This document shows positions 24,903 through 33,566 of a stretch of 58,051 nt of DNA, one piece after another (within the stretch, counting starts at the first letter, position 1; every line of letters begins with the position of its first letter). The DNA is taken from contig JACQWX010000015.1 of the NCBI GenBank assembly GCA_016209035.1, forward strand, positions 1 through 58,051, in the 5' to 3' direction. The position numbers were made by a program, and so were the translations under genes. Source of the stretch: Elusimicrobiota bacterium. Lineage in GTDB: Bacteria; Elusimicrobiota; Elusimicrobia; UBA1565; UBA9628. The notes beneath the pieces are model-generated. The model did no database searches, was not told where the DNA came from, and worked only from the letters and a program-made list of their open reading frames with translations.

Positions 24903-26260
24903 TGGGGCAAGGCCTTGATGCGGTGCGACTTCATCTTGCTGGACAAGGCCGCGCGGGTGATGCCCAGCCTCTTGGCGGCATCGGCCTGGCTGAAGGCGCA
25001 GGCCTTGAGCGTGCCCGCGATGTGGCGCTTCTCCATCTCCTGGAGCTTCTCCCCGGGACCGCCCGCGGAGGCGCGCCCCGGCGGGGTCAGGATCTCGGGA
25101 GGCAGGTCCTCAACCGTGATGGCGGTCTCGGTCGCCATTATGAGGGCTCGCTCCATGGCATGCTCGAGCTCCCGGACGTTGCCGGGCCAGCGGTAGACTT
25201 TCAAGGCCTCGGCCGCCCTGGGGGAGAAGCGCAGCGCCCTGCCGCCGTTCTTCTTGCGGGCGTTGCGCAGGAAGTGCTCGGCCAGGGGCAGGATGTCCTC
25301 GGGCCGCTCCCGCAGGGGCGGGATGTGGATGGGGAAGACCTTGAGCCGGTAGTAGAGGTCGTCCCGGAACTTGCCCTGCTCCACGAGCCGGCCCAGGTCC
25401 TTGTTGGTCGCGGTCACGAGCCTGCCCGAGACCTTGATGGGGTGGTTGTCCCCCACGCGGCGGACCTCCCCGTCCTGGAGTGCCCGCAGGAGCTTGACCT
25501 GGAGCGCGGGGGTCGTCTCGCTGATCTCGTCGAGGAAGAGGGTCCCGCCGCTCGCCTCCTCGAAAAGGCCGCGCTTGTTGCGTTCGGCGCCGGTGAAGGA
25601 GCCTTTGACGTGCCCGAAGAGCTCGCTTTCCAGCAGGCCCTCGGGCAGGGCGCCGCAGTTGATCGCGACGAAGGCGCCGTTCCTCCGGGCGGATTTCTCG
25701 TGGATGGCCCGGGCGATGAGCTCCTTGCCCGTCCCGGACTCGCCTTGGACGAGGACCGTGGCGTCGGTCACGGCCACCTTCTGCACGAGGTCGAGGACGT
25801 TGGCCATGTGGGGGCTCACGTAGACGATGTTGTCGAAACTGTACTTGCCCTTGACCACCTCGCGCAGGCGCCGGACCTCGCCCAGGAGTCGCCGGTGCTC
25901 GATGGCCTTCTCGATGACGATGGCCAGCTCGTCGGGCTCGATGGGCTTGGTCATGTAGTCGAAGGCGCCGTTCTTCATGGCCGCGACGGCCGTGTCGATG
26001 GAGCCGTGGCCCGTGATGAGGATGACCTGGGTCTCGGGCTGGGAGAGCTTCGCGATGCGCAGGATCTCGAGGCCGTCCGGGGAGCCGATCCGAAGGTCCG
26101 TCACCACCGCGTCGTAGGGCTGGGACGACACCTTCTGGGCCGCTTCGCGGCCCGATTTGGCGGACACGACCTCGTAGCCGCGGCGCTTGAGGTCCAGGGT
26201 CATGAGCGCGGCCAGCGAGACGTCGTCTTCGGCCAGCAGGATGCGGGGCCGGTCCATCAT
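24899..26260 (-). CDS. NtrC/AtoC-type sigma-54 activator response regulator
   Basis: 453 residues in three domains. Receiver 5-120 has phospho-acceptor Asp in DAVVTDLRIGSPDG and Lys in MTKPIEP. The AAA+ domain, about 145-375, has Walker A GESGTGKE (~173), Walker B GGTLFLDEI and the sigma-54 contact loop as GSFTGA (~218), a natural variant of GAFTGA. Fis-type HTH is near 415-450 (SQADAAKRLGITRAALSSKM). It would activate sigma-54 promoters when phosphorylated by the adjacent kinase, whose gene overlaps its start. A compact RpoN-like protein is encoded divergently just beyond the kinase. Confidence 0.93.
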   Translation of the reverse strand: MMDRPRILLAEDDVSLAALMTLDLKRRGYEVVSAKSGREAAQKVSSQPYDAVVTDLRIGSPDGLEILRIAKLSQPETQVILITGHGSIDTAVAAMKNGAFDYMTKPIEPDELAIVIEKAIEHRRLLGEVRRLREVVKGKYSFDNIVYVSPHMANVLDLVQKVAVTDATVLVQGESGTGKELIARAIHEKSARRNGAFVAINCGALPEGLLESELFGHVKGSFTGAERNKRGLFEEASGGTLFLDEISETTPALQVKLLRALQDGEVRRVGDNHPIKVSGRLVTATNKDLGRLVEQGKFRDDLYYRLKVFPIHIPPLRERPEDILPLAEHFLRNARKKNGGRALRFSPRAAEALKVYRWPGNVRELEHAMERALIMATETAITVEDLPPEILTPPGRASAGGPGEKLQEMEKRHIAGTLKACAFSQADAAKRLGITRAALSSKMKSHRIKALPH

Positions 26261-27351
26261 CCCTCCGCCCAGGGCAGGCGCACCGTGAAGGCGGCGCCGT
26301 CGGCGGGCCTGCTCTCCACCCCGATCACCCCGCCGTGCGCTTTGACGATGCGGTCGGCGGTCGCCAGGCCCAGGCCCGTGCCCTGCCGTTTGGTCGTGAA
26401 GAACGGCTTGAGGATCTCGGGCAGGACGGCCTCCGAGATGCCCGGGCCCGTGTCGCGCACCCGGAAGAAGACCCAGCCCGGCTCGCGGCCGGTCGTGACG
26501 GTGAGCTTGCCGTAGCCGTCCATGGCCTGCAGGGCGTTGACCACGATGTTCCAGACCACCTGCCGGATCTGCTCGGAATCCATGGGGCAGGGCCTCAAGC
26601 CCGGGTTCAACGAGACGCTCACGCGGGTGTGGCGGATGAGCTCGCGGTTGGACTGGGCGATGGCGAGCACCTCGGTGACGAGGGCGTTCAAATCCACTCG
26701 CGCGAGCCTCAAGGACGGAGGGCGGGCATAGGCCAGGAACCCGGCGAGCACGTCGCTTAAGCGCTTGCTCTCGCTGCGCAGGAGTTTCATCACCATGCCC
26801 TTCTCGCCCGCGCTGAGCGTGTCGGAGGCCAGCTGGTTGGCGGCGATCACGACCGAGCCCAGGGGGTTCCTGATCTCGTGGGCCACCACCGCCGCCATCT
26901 CGCCGATGTTGGCGAGCGCCTCGGACTGGGCGACCCGCGTCTTCAGGGAGAGGGACTCAGTCATGTCCATCCCGATGGCCATGAAGCCGACGACTCTCCC
27001 GTCGACGTCCCGGATGGAGGTGATGGAGAGAAGCATCGGGATCTCGCGGCCGTCCTTGGCCTTGTTGATGATCTGCCCGCGCCAGAAGCCGCGCACGGGG
27101 TCGAGCATGCCTTCCCACATGCGCTTGTAGAGCTCGGCCGTGGAGTGGTCCGAGCGCAGGAACCGGGGGTTGCGGCCGATGACCTCCTCGCGCCGGTATC
27201 CGTAGAGCCTGAGGAAGGCGGGGTTCACCTCGATGATGTTGGAGTCCTGGTCGCAGTAGAACATCACGTCGTTGGAGCTGCGGAAGGCCTCGTAGAGCGA
27301 CATCTCCCGGATCCGTTCAAGGTCGGGTTTCTGTGCCTTCATGGTCGCCAT
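26257..27351 (-). CDS. PAS-domain sensor histidine kinase
   Basis: 364 residues from the ATG at 27351 (AGGTG upstream); a second in-frame ATG is at 27342. A PAS domain at about 12-130 (NDVMFYCDQDSNIIEVNPAF, LYGYRREEVIGRNPRFL) is followed by the dimerisation His in VVAHEIRNPLGSVV (~155) and a HATPase domain with NIVVNALQAM, DTGPGIS and KRQGTGLGLATADRI. No transmembrane segment, so it senses a cytoplasmic signal. It overlaps the response regulator by four bases, so the two form a cognate pair similar to NtrB-NtrC. Confidence 0.92.
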   Translation of the reverse strand: MATMKAQKPDLERIREMSLYEAFRSSNDVMFYCDQDSNIIEVNPAFLRLYGYRREEVIGRNPRFLRSDHSTAELYKRMWEGMLDPVRGFWRGQIINKAKDGREIPMLLSITSIRDVDGRVVGFMAIGMDMTESLSLKTRVAQSEALANIGEMAAVVAHEIRNPLGSVVIAANQLASDTLSAGEKGMVMKLLRSESKRLSDVLAGFLAYARPPSLRLARVDLNALVTEVLAIAQSNRELIRHTRVSVSLNPGLRPCPMDSEQIRQVVWNIVVNALQAMDGYGKLTVTTGREPGWVFFRVRDTGPGISEAVLPEILKPFFTTKRQGTGLGLATADRIVKAHGGVIGVESRPADGAAFTVRLPWAEG

Positions 27352-27383
27352 GTCGCACCTATGAAACATTCCTGCCAATTTGG

Positions 27384-27398
27384 TATATTGTATATAAG
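27384..27398 (+). promoter_or_regulatory. A+T-rich divergent promoter region
   Basis: TATATT (27384-27389) and TATAAG (27393-27398) lie in the only A+T-rich stretch between the kinase and the RpoN-like gene. No strong -35 is visible. The downstream ATG at 27424 has AAAGGA as Shine-Dalgarno. Confidence 0.35.
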
Positions 27399-27423
27399 AC
27401 TGCGGTAACTGCGCAAAGGATCC

Positions 27424-28497
27424 ATGACCCAGAACCCGGCGCTCAGAACCCTGCTCAAGGCGCAGCTGCGCCCCGCCCTGATCGGCCGCCTGCGCATGGC
27501 CGACTGGATCGAGATGCCCGAGCGCGCCTTCGCGCTCGAGATCAAGAAGATCGAGAAGGACCCTCTGTTCCAGAAGCTCTTCTTCGGCGACCAGTCGGTC
27601 CCGAGCGCCATCCGCCGGCAGCGCTGGCCCAGGTCCCGGATGCTCCTGAGCTTCGACGAGGTCGGCGAGCGGACCGTCTCCGCCGGGGAGCGCGTCAAGG
27701 TCGAGGACATCCTGGGGGCCAAGGACGACCTGGTCGCCAAGATCCGCAAGATGGGGCGGGAGGCCTTCGAATCCTATTTCCTCCATTCCGACGAGCCCCT
27801 CACGCTGGCCGAGATCTCGCGGCGCGTCTCGATTGCGGTGGAGGACGTCCGCAAGATACACGACATGCTGCTCGAAATCGGCACCCGGGCCGAGTTCGAG
27901 ACCCCGGCGGCCCAAGCCCCCGCGTCCCAGCACTACGCCTGCCTCGCCCGGGTCTGGACCGAGGGAGGCGAGCCGGTCTTCGAGTTCTTCTCCCCCCATT
28001 GGGCCAGGGGCCGCTACCACATCCGCTACGACCTGGTCGAGGAATGGAAGAGGCAGGGCGCCCTTTCCTCGGAAGAGCGCCGCAAGCTCCCCCGGCTCAT
28101 CAAGCGCATCGAGACCGTCAACCTCAGGCAGAACACCGTGTTCCGCATCCTTGAGAGCCTCGCGAAGGTCCAGGCCGAATACCTCACCAGCCGCCGGCTC
28201 GACCGCAAGCGCCCCATCAGCCTGCGCCAGCTCGCGCACCGTCTGGACTTAGCGCCCAGCACGGTGAGCCGGGCCCTCTCGGGCCGCTCCGTGATCCTGC
28301 CCTGGGGGCTTGAGTCGCCGCTCATCGCCCTGGTCCCCGGCCGCCGCAAGGTCCTGCGGGAGATCCTCTCCCGGTGGCTCGGGGAGCCTGGCCGCAGGAC
28401 CGACGCCGCCTTTGCGCTGAGGCTCCGGGAGGAATACGGCATCAAAGTCTCCCGGCGCACGGTCAACGCCGCGCGCAACGAGCTCGCCGAAGCCTGA
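27424..28497 (+). CDS. Compact divergent RpoN (sigma-54)-like protein
   Basis: 357 residues, shorter than usual sigma-54 (about 430-500). Residues 5-50 (LKAQLRPALIGRLRMADWIE, MPERAFALEIKKIEKDPLFQ) mirror the activator-contact region, but it is Gln-poor and lacks the acidic region II. Residues ~263-285 (RPISLRQLAHRLDLAPSTVS) match the sigma-54 HTH. The C-terminal GIKVSRRTVNAARNELAEA aligns with the RpoN box (ARRTVAKYR), keeping RRTV but losing the KYR end. It is divergent from a PAS kinase and NtrC-type regulator. It could be a paralogous sigma factor with altered -24 recognition or a decoy. The family call is by motif. Confidence 0.65.
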   Translation: MTQNPALRTLLKAQLRPALIGRLRMADWIEMPERAFALEIKKIEKDPLFQKLFFGDQSVPSAIRRQRWPRSRMLLSFDEVGERTVSAGERVKVEDILGAKDDLVAKIRKMGREAFESYFLHSDEPLTLAEISRRVSIAVEDVRKIHDMLLEIGTRAEFETPAAQAPASQHYACLARVWTEGGEPVFEFFSPHWARGRYHIRYDLVEEWKRQGALSSEERRKLPRLIKRIETVNLRQNTVFRILESLAKVQAEYLTSRRLDRKRPISLRQLAHRLDLAPSTVSRALSGRSVILPWGLESPLIALVPGRRKVLREILSRWLGEPGRRTDAAFALRLREEYGIKVSRRTVNAARNELAEA

Positions 28498-29493
28498 GTG
28501 GCTACGCGCGCGCCCAGGCCTGCCGGCCGCATCATGAGACGAGGACTCCGATCGGATCCCTTGTCCGACACCTATGAGCGCTACGCCTTGGGACTCATCC
28601 GAGGTCCGCGCCGGTCCGAGCGGGGGCCCGGCCGCAAGCGGAGCCCGGCCGGCCGCCGCCCGAGCCCTCCTGCTTCCTTGCTGGCCCGGCTTGAGGCCTT
28701 AAGCGTCAAGGGTTGGCCCGAGAGGGCCACGCTCTACACGCGGAGCCTCCCGCCTGGATGCGTTCACTGCCTCGACGGCCGCGGCAGCAGCATCAGCCTT
28801 ACTACGCTCTGCAACAGGGACTGCTTCTTCTGCTTCAATCCCAGGCCGCGCGCCGACGTCGTGAGCGTCCATGGCCGCGACGTCAGGTCGCACGCGCAAG
28901 CCGGCCGTCTTCTCGAGAGCCTGGGCGTGCGCAGCGCCGGGATCAGCGGGGGCGAGCCGCTCCTCTTCCCGGCGAGGACCCTCGGTCTCGTCAAGGAACT
29001 GCGCCGGCGGCTCCCAAAGCTCTGGATCGACGTCTACACGAACGGAGACCTTCTGACCCCGCGGCTGCTGGCCAGGCTCAAGGCGGCCGGCGTCGATTCC
29101 CTGCGACTCAATCTCGCCGCCAACGGCTACGACCCCCGGCCCGTCCGGGGAGCGCTGGCCGTGTTCCCGGATCTGGCCGTCGAGATGCCCGTGGTGCCGT
29201 CCGACCAAGGTAGACTCTCGGCGCTCATGGGGCGCCTCGACGGCCTCGGGGTGCGGCACCTCATCCTGCACGAGCTGTTCTGCTCGGGCCACAACGCAGG
29301 CCTCCTGCGCAAGGCCGGGTGCCGGACCCGCGCGCGCCCTCGGGCCTTCCTGACCTGGTCCGGGGTGGCGGCCAGCGAGGCGAGCGCGCTTCGGCTCGTG
29401 GCCGAGGCTCTGGAGAAGAAGCTGCGCCTGAGCGTCTATTACTGTTCGACCGGGACCCAACAGTGGATCGCGCGGAAGGCATGGCAGACCTAG
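28498..29493 (+). CDS. Radical SAM protein
   Basis: 331 residues from a GTG immediately after the RpoN-like stop (TGAGTG); an ATG at 28534 is an alternative. The core CNRDCFFC supplies the [4Fe-4S] cysteines, followed by GISGGEPLLFP (GGE motif binding SAM) and DVYTNGDLLTP. An additional CVHC lies just before the cluster and two lone Cys later. The first 75 residues are Arg/Pro-rich and basic. No SPASM cluster is visible. The substrate is unknown. Coupling to the RpoN-like gene suggests a shared regulon. Confidence 0.75.
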   Translation: MATRAPRPAGRIMRRGLRSDPLSDTYERYALGLIRGPRRSERGPGRKRSPAGRRPSPPASLLARLEALSVKGWPERATLYTRSLPPGCVHCLDGRGSSISLTTLCNRDCFFCFNPRPRADVVSVHGRDVRSHAQAGRLLESLGVRSAGISGGEPLLFPARTLGLVKELRRRLPKLWIDVYTNGDLLTPRLLARLKAAGVDSLRLNLAANGYDPRPVRGALAVFPDLAVEMPVVPSDQGRLSALMGRLDGLGVRHLILHELFCSGHNAGLLRKAGCRTRARPRAFLTWSGVAASEASALRLVAEALEKKLRLSVYYCSTGTQQWIARKAWQT

Positions 29494-30032
29494 ACCACGC
29501 GAAGATGGACCTGGCCGCCCTCATGGTCATGGCGAAGCTCGCTCCCTCCTCGCCGGCGGCGGGCTTGGCCGCGGCCTTCGCCTCGGTCTTCGCGCTCTGG
29601 GGCGCGGGCGTGTGGCTCGGCATCTTGAGCCACTACAACCCGCTCATCACGCTCGCAGCGTTGGGCGTCCTCGGGCTCCTGTGGGTCTTCTTCAAGGTCG
29701 ACGCCTACGGGTTCCCGGCCAAAGAGGGGGCTCAGGCGGCCGCCGTCCTCGGCCTGGCCTTGCACGGGGCGTGCCTCGGCCTGGTCCGCGTGATGGGCAA
29801 GCTCTATCGCGCGGCCTGTCCGCTCAATGGGGAATCGCCCAGCACCAGTTCCCGTTTTCCATCTGCCAGCGTTCCGTGCGCTCCACGGCCGAGCCCTCGG
29901 CCAGGGTCCATCGGCCCGAGATGCCCACCGCCGGGCCCGCGGCCTTCGCTGACAGGACCTCGAAGGATGAGCCTGCCTCGGTCTGGGGATCGTCGGCGCA
30001 TTGCTCGACGAAGACGCTCTTCCTCCCGTTGA
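29481..30032 (+). CDS. Hypothetical membrane protein with overrun C-terminus
   Basis: 183 residues from the ATG at 29481, overlapping the radical SAM stop by 13 bp. Residues 20-110 contain three or four hydrophobic segments (AAGLAAAFASVFALWGAGVW, ITLAALGVLGLLWVFF, AAAVLGLALHGACLGLV). After about residue 114 the frame continues for ~209 bp antisense to the 3' end of the gene at 29824, as Ser/Pro/Arg-rich sequence typical of a noncoding shadow. The genuine protein probably once ended near 29830, so its stop may be lost. Function unknown. Confidence 0.4.
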   Translation: MADLDHAKMDLAALMVMAKLAPSSPAAGLAAAFASVFALWGAGVWLGILSHYNPLITLAALGVLGLLWVFFKVDAYGFPAKEGAQAAAVLGLALHGACLGLVRVMGKLYRAACPLNGESPSTSSRFPSASVPCAPRPSPRPGSIGPRCPPPGPRPSLTGPRRMSLPRSGDRRRIARRRRSSSR

Positions 30033-31020
30033 AGGGGGCTCCCTGCTTCGAGGACCCGCACAGGCAGAAATCGAAGACGTCGTCGAACTCCCCTTGGCGC
30101 ATGAGCTGGTGGCAGAAGGTGAACTGCTCCTTGGCGCTCTCAGCCAGGAGTTCGTCCGAGGTCGGATGCGCGCCGGACGGGCGGACCGCTTCCGGAGCAG
30201 GGGGCTCGGCGGCTTGAGGCTCATCGGCCGCAAGGGATCGAGAAGCGGCCTTGCGCCGCGCTCTCTTCGGGATGCCGGGCAAGTCCATGTCCGGCCCCGC
30301 AGGGGCGGCCTCGGCCCCAGGAGGGGCATGGCCGGCCTGGACAGGGGCTTGTCGGGGCGCGGTCGAGGCCGGAGGCCGAGCGTCCCGACCGCCCTCAGGA
30401 GGGGCGTTGGCTTGTCGGGGCGCGCCCTTGGGCCTGCGCAGGCTTCTCGGCGTCTGCACGGGAGCGGGCTTCGGCGCGGCCTGCGCCTTCGGCCCAGGGG
30501 CCGGAGGCGCAGGCGGAAAGGCGGATGCCGGGGAGGCTTCCTCTACCGGGGCGCGCTTCCTGTGGAGCAAGTAGGCGGTCGCTGAGCCGCCGACCAGCAC
30601 GGCTGCGGCCGCGGCGGCCAGGATGACGCGCCTGGAGGGGAGACGCCTCTGCGGGCCCGGCCCTGGGCCGAAGGCGCGGGCCTGCGCGGCCATCGGGATG
30701 GTCTCCTGGTCTCCCAGAGTCAGCTCCCCGGCCTTGCCGAGTTGGGAGCCGCAGTGGTTGCAGAAAGCGGCGCCGTCGGGATTGGAGCGGCCGCAGATCC
30801 GGCAGCGGACCGTCGGAACCTGCGCCTGCGGCGCAGGCGGCGTGGGCTGGAGCAGGGCTTCCCTCAGGGAGTCGTAGTTGACCGCCGGCTTCCAATCCTC
30901 GGACCTCTGCGAGCCCGCGGGACAGACGAGGGTCTCCGAATCGAATCCCGGCCGCTCGAGGAGCTCGGGGACCTCGAGAGGCCCCCGGATGGCCTTGCCG
31001 TCAAAGAAGAAGAATCTCAC
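29824..31020 (-). CDS. GYF-like / zinc-ribbon single-pass membrane protein
   Basis: 398 residues. Residues 1-60 (MRFFFFDGKAIRGPLEVPEL, then DSETLVCPAGSQRSEDWKPA) resemble a GYF_2 domain. A zinc ribbon follows (CRICGRSNPDGAAFCNHCG, ~73-91), then one transmembrane helix (VILAAAAAAVLVGGSATAYL, ~132-150), a long Pro/Ala/Arg-rich linker, and a C-terminal domain of about 120 residues with Cys and Trp (FCHQLMRQGEFDDVFDFCLC). It overlaps the oxidoreductase gamma gene by four bases, although a role in that complex is not evident. Confidence 0.6.
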   Translation of the reverse strand: MRFFFFDGKAIRGPLEVPELLERPGFDSETLVCPAGSQRSEDWKPAVNYDSLREALLQPTPPAPQAQVPTVRCRICGRSNPDGAAFCNHCGSQLGKAGELTLGDQETIPMAAQARAFGPGPGPQRRLPSRRVILAAAAAAVLVGGSATAYLLHRKRAPVEEASPASAFPPAPPAPGPKAQAAPKPAPVQTPRSLRRPKGAPRQANAPPEGGRDARPPASTAPRQAPVQAGHAPPGAEAAPAGPDMDLPGIPKRARRKAASRSLAADEPQAAEPPAPEAVRPSGAHPTSDELLAESAKEQFTFCHQLMRQGEFDDVFDFCLCGSSKQGAPFNGRKSVFVEQCADDPQTEAGSSFEVLSAKAAGPAVGISGRWTLAEGSAVERTERWQMENGNWCWAIPH

Positions 31021-31562
31021 CGGCCAGAACGGCCGTACTCGTAGCCTTTCTTCAGGGCACGCAGGTTGAGGTCCTCAGTCCCCTTCGGCACCGAATCCAG
31101 GACGGCCTTCTCGACCGCCTCGTAGGAGAGGAGGCCCGTGGTGCCGGCGAAGAAGCCGACCATGACGATGTTCAAGACGAGCCTGCGGCCGAGATCCTCG
31201 GCGAAGCGCGTGGCCGGGATGCCCTTGGTCCTGGCGCCGGCCGGCAGGCTCTTGTCGAGGTGGACCAGATCGCTCTCGTAGAGGACCAGGCCGCCGGGCT
31301 TCAAGCTGGGAGCGAAGAGCTTGTAGGCGTCCGGCGACATGAGGACCAGGACGTCGGGGTTCTTGACGTAAGGATAGCCGATGGGCTCCTCCGAAACCAT
31401 GACCTGCGCGCTGCAGGCGCTGCCGCGGGCCTCGGGGCCGAAGGCCTGGATCATGGTGGCGTGCTTCCCGCCATGGATGGCCGCGGCTTTCCCGATGATG
31501 CTCCCGCAAAGGATGACCCCCTGCCCGCCCAGCCCTCCGACGCGGATCTCAGTCTTCGGCAT
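31017..31562 (-). CDS. korC: 2-oxoacid:ferredoxin oxidoreductase, gamma subunit
   Basis: 181 residues. The N-terminal IRVGGLGGQGVILCGSIIGK and the MIQAFGPEARGSACSAQVMV block are diagnostic for the gamma subunit/domain of the PFOR superfamily. It forms the complex with the korA, korB and ferredoxin subunits encoded just upstream, overlapping korB by 14 bp. With the mdh, suc and sdh genes nearby, 2-oxoglutarate is the likely substrate, but pyruvate or branched-chain keto acids cannot be excluded by sequence. Confidence 0.9.
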   Translation of the reverse strand: MPKTEIRVGGLGGQGVILCGSIIGKAAAIHGGKHATMIQAFGPEARGSACSAQVMVSEEPIGYPYVKNPDVLVLMSPDAYKLFAPSLKPGGLVLYESDLVHLDKSLPAGARTKGIPATRFAEDLGRRLVLNIVMVGFFAGTTGLLSYEAVEKAVLDSVPKGTEDLNLRALKKGYEYGRSGR

Positions 31563-32412
31563 GGCCCACCTCGTGGTAGTCGTGGAGCACGCTGGAGTAG
31601 TGCCTGTTCATGGCGTCGAGCCAGGTGGGGCGGTCGCGGTCGACGAACTTGCCCACCGCGATGTCGCCCTGGAAGGACAGGCCGACCTCCCTGGTGTCGG
31701 CGCCGTCCTTGACGGCGCTCCGTTCCTTATAGTACTTGACCTGGTCCACCCCGTCGCCCAGCTTGTTCCTGCGGGAGTAGAGCGTCGGGCAGGGCGCCAG
31801 GACCTCGATGAAGACGAAACCGCGCTTCGCGAGCCCTTCCTTCATGGTGCGTATGAGCTGGCGGACGTGGAAGACGGTCCAGCGCGCCACGAAGACCGCG
31901 CCGCACGCCTCGGCCAGGAAAGGCAGGTTGAAGGGCGGCTCGAAGTTGCCGTAGGGCATGGTCGTCTGCGTGGCGCCCAGAGGGGTGGTCGGCGCGACCT
32001 GCCCGCCGGTCATCCCGTAGGTCGAGTTGTTGACGCAGATGACGGTCAGGTCCATGTTCCGCCGGGCCGCGTGCACGAAGTGGTTCCCGCCGATGGCGAA
32101 GAGGTCGCCGTCGCCCGAGTACACCACCACCTTGAGGTTCGGGTTGCCCAGTTTCAAGCCCGTGGCGAAGGGGATGGCGCGGCCGTGCGTGGTGTGGAAG
32201 GAGTCGAGGTTCATGTACCCGGCCACGCGGCCGGTGCAGCCTATCCCTGAGACGATGGCGACCTTGTCAAGGTCCAGCTTCGATTCGGTCAGGGCGCGGG
32301 CGAAGCAGTTGACCGTGGAGCCGATGCCGCAGCCCGGGCACCAGATGTGGGGCAGGCGGTCCTGCCGAAGGTACGGCAGGACCGGGTTCTCGGCTTTCAG
32401 AGTCTCGTTCAT
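31549..32412 (-). CDS. korB: 2-oxoacid:ferredoxin oxidoreductase, beta subunit (TPP-binding)
   Basis: 287 residues. HIWCPGCGIGSTVNCF and SGIGCTGRVAGYMNLDSFHT are the beta-subunit motifs, and VVVYSGDGDLFAIGGNHFVH with NNSTYGMTGGQ provides the GDG-N thiamine diphosphate and Mg site. Its start (32412) overlaps the korA stop. This is the catalytic half that decarboxylates the 2-oxoacid and makes or uses acyl-CoA. Confidence 0.92.
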   Translation of the reverse strand: MNETLKAENPVLPYLRQDRLPHIWCPGCGIGSTVNCFARALTESKLDLDKVAIVSGIGCTGRVAGYMNLDSFHTTHGRAIPFATGLKLGNPNLKVVVYSGDGDLFAIGGNHFVHAARRNMDLTVICVNNSTYGMTGGQVAPTTPLGATQTTMPYGNFEPPFNLPFLAEACGAVFVARWTVFHVRQLIRTMKEGLAKRGFVFIEVLAPCPTLYSRRNKLGDGVDQVKYYKERSAVKDGADTREVGLSFQGDIAVGKFVDRDRPTWLDAMNRHYSSVLHDYHEVGHAED

Positions 32413-33566
32413 CGGGAGGACTCCATGATCTTTTCCAGGATCGCAGCCGGCTCGTGCACCGTGCCGCCGGCGTGGGGGATGGGCACGACCGCGCAGCGCC
32501 CCGCGACGGCCCTCTCGACCTCCAGGGCCATCTGCCCCATGTTCAACTCCGGCACGATGAAGGCTTTCACGCGCCTTGAGAGCTCCTGGAAGAGCTTGTC
32601 CGGGAACGGCCACGCGATGACCAGGCGCAGATGAGCGACCTTGCCGCCCTTGCGGCGGGCCTCCTCCACGGCGGCCTGCGCCACGCGGGAGGTGATCCCG
32701 AAGGACGCGACCACGACCTCTGCGCCGTCCACGCCGTCCTTGCGGACGTCGACGAGCTCGTGCCTGCGCAGGCGGATCTTGTTCACGAGCCGCTCGACCA
32801 GCTTCTTCTGGGCCGCCGGCGTGAGGGCCGGGTAGCCGCGCTCGTCGTGCGTCAAACCCGTGATGTGGATGCGGTGGCCGTCGCCGGCCTTGACCATGTC
32901 CGGCACCATGTCGGCGCCGGTCGCATAGGCCTTGTACTCGCCGGGCTTCTTGCTGCTCCAGCGGCGCTCTACGATCTCGATCTCCGAGGGCTCCGGGATG
33001 GCGACCCGCTCCGTCATGTGCCCGACGACCTCGTCCATCATGAAGAAGACCGGCACTCGGTAGGTCTCGGAGAGGTTGAAGGCGCGGATCATCAGGTCGA
33101 AGCATTCCTGCGGGGAGTTGGGTGAGAGGGCGATGATCTCATAGTCGCCGTGCGAGCCCCACTTGACCTGCATCATGTCCGCCTGCCCCGGGAGGGTGGG
33201 AAGGCCCGTGGAGGGGCCGCCCCGCTGGACGTCCACGATCACGAGCGGCGCCTCGGTCAGGGCGGCCAGACCCACGTGCTCCATCATCAAGGAGAGCCCC
33301 GGGCCCGAGGTCACGGTCATGGCCTTCTTGCCGGCCCAGACCGCGCCCTGGATGGCGATGGAGGAGGCGACCTCGTCCTCCATCTGGATGAACACCCCGC
33401 CGATGAGCGGGATGCGCTGGGCGAAGCGCTCGACCACCTCGGTCGAGGGCGTGATGGGGTAGCCCGCCACGAAGCGGCAGCCCGCGGCCAAGGCGCCTTC
33501 GCAGGCGGCGTGGTCTCCGTCCATGAAATGGACGCCCGTCAGGACTCCCTTGGGATCAGCTTTCAT
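32409..33566 (-). CDS. korA: 2-oxoacid:ferredoxin oxidoreductase, alpha subunit
   Basis: 385 residues. GDHAACEGALAAGCRFVAGY PITPSTE-type N-terminus (split here over residues 17-43), then VTSGPGLSLMMEHVGLA, VDVQRGGPSTGLPTLPGQAD and a C-terminal transketolase-like domain (VVASFGITSRVAQAAVEEAR, IVPELNMGQMALEV). It overlaps the ferredoxin subunit upstream by four bases and korB downstream by four bases. The DxQRGGPSTGLPT block is typical of 2-oxoglutarate and branched-chain forms. Confidence 0.92.
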   Translation of the reverse strand: MKADPKGVLTGVHFMDGDHAACEGALAAGCRFVAGYPITPSTEVVERFAQRIPLIGGVFIQMEDEVASSIAIQGAVWAGKKAMTVTSGPGLSLMMEHVGLAALTEAPLVIVDVQRGGPSTGLPTLPGQADMMQVKWGSHGDYEIIALSPNSPQECFDLMIRAFNLSETYRVPVFFMMDEVVGHMTERVAIPEPSEIEIVERRWSSKKPGEYKAYATGADMVPDMVKAGDGHRIHITGLTHDERGYPALTPAAQKKLVERLVNKIRLRRHELVDVRKDGVDGAEVVVASFGITSRVAQAAVEEARRKGGKVAHLRLVIAWPFPDKLFQELSRRVKAFIVPELNMGQMALEVERAVAGRCAVVPIPHAGGTVHEPAAILEKIMESSR

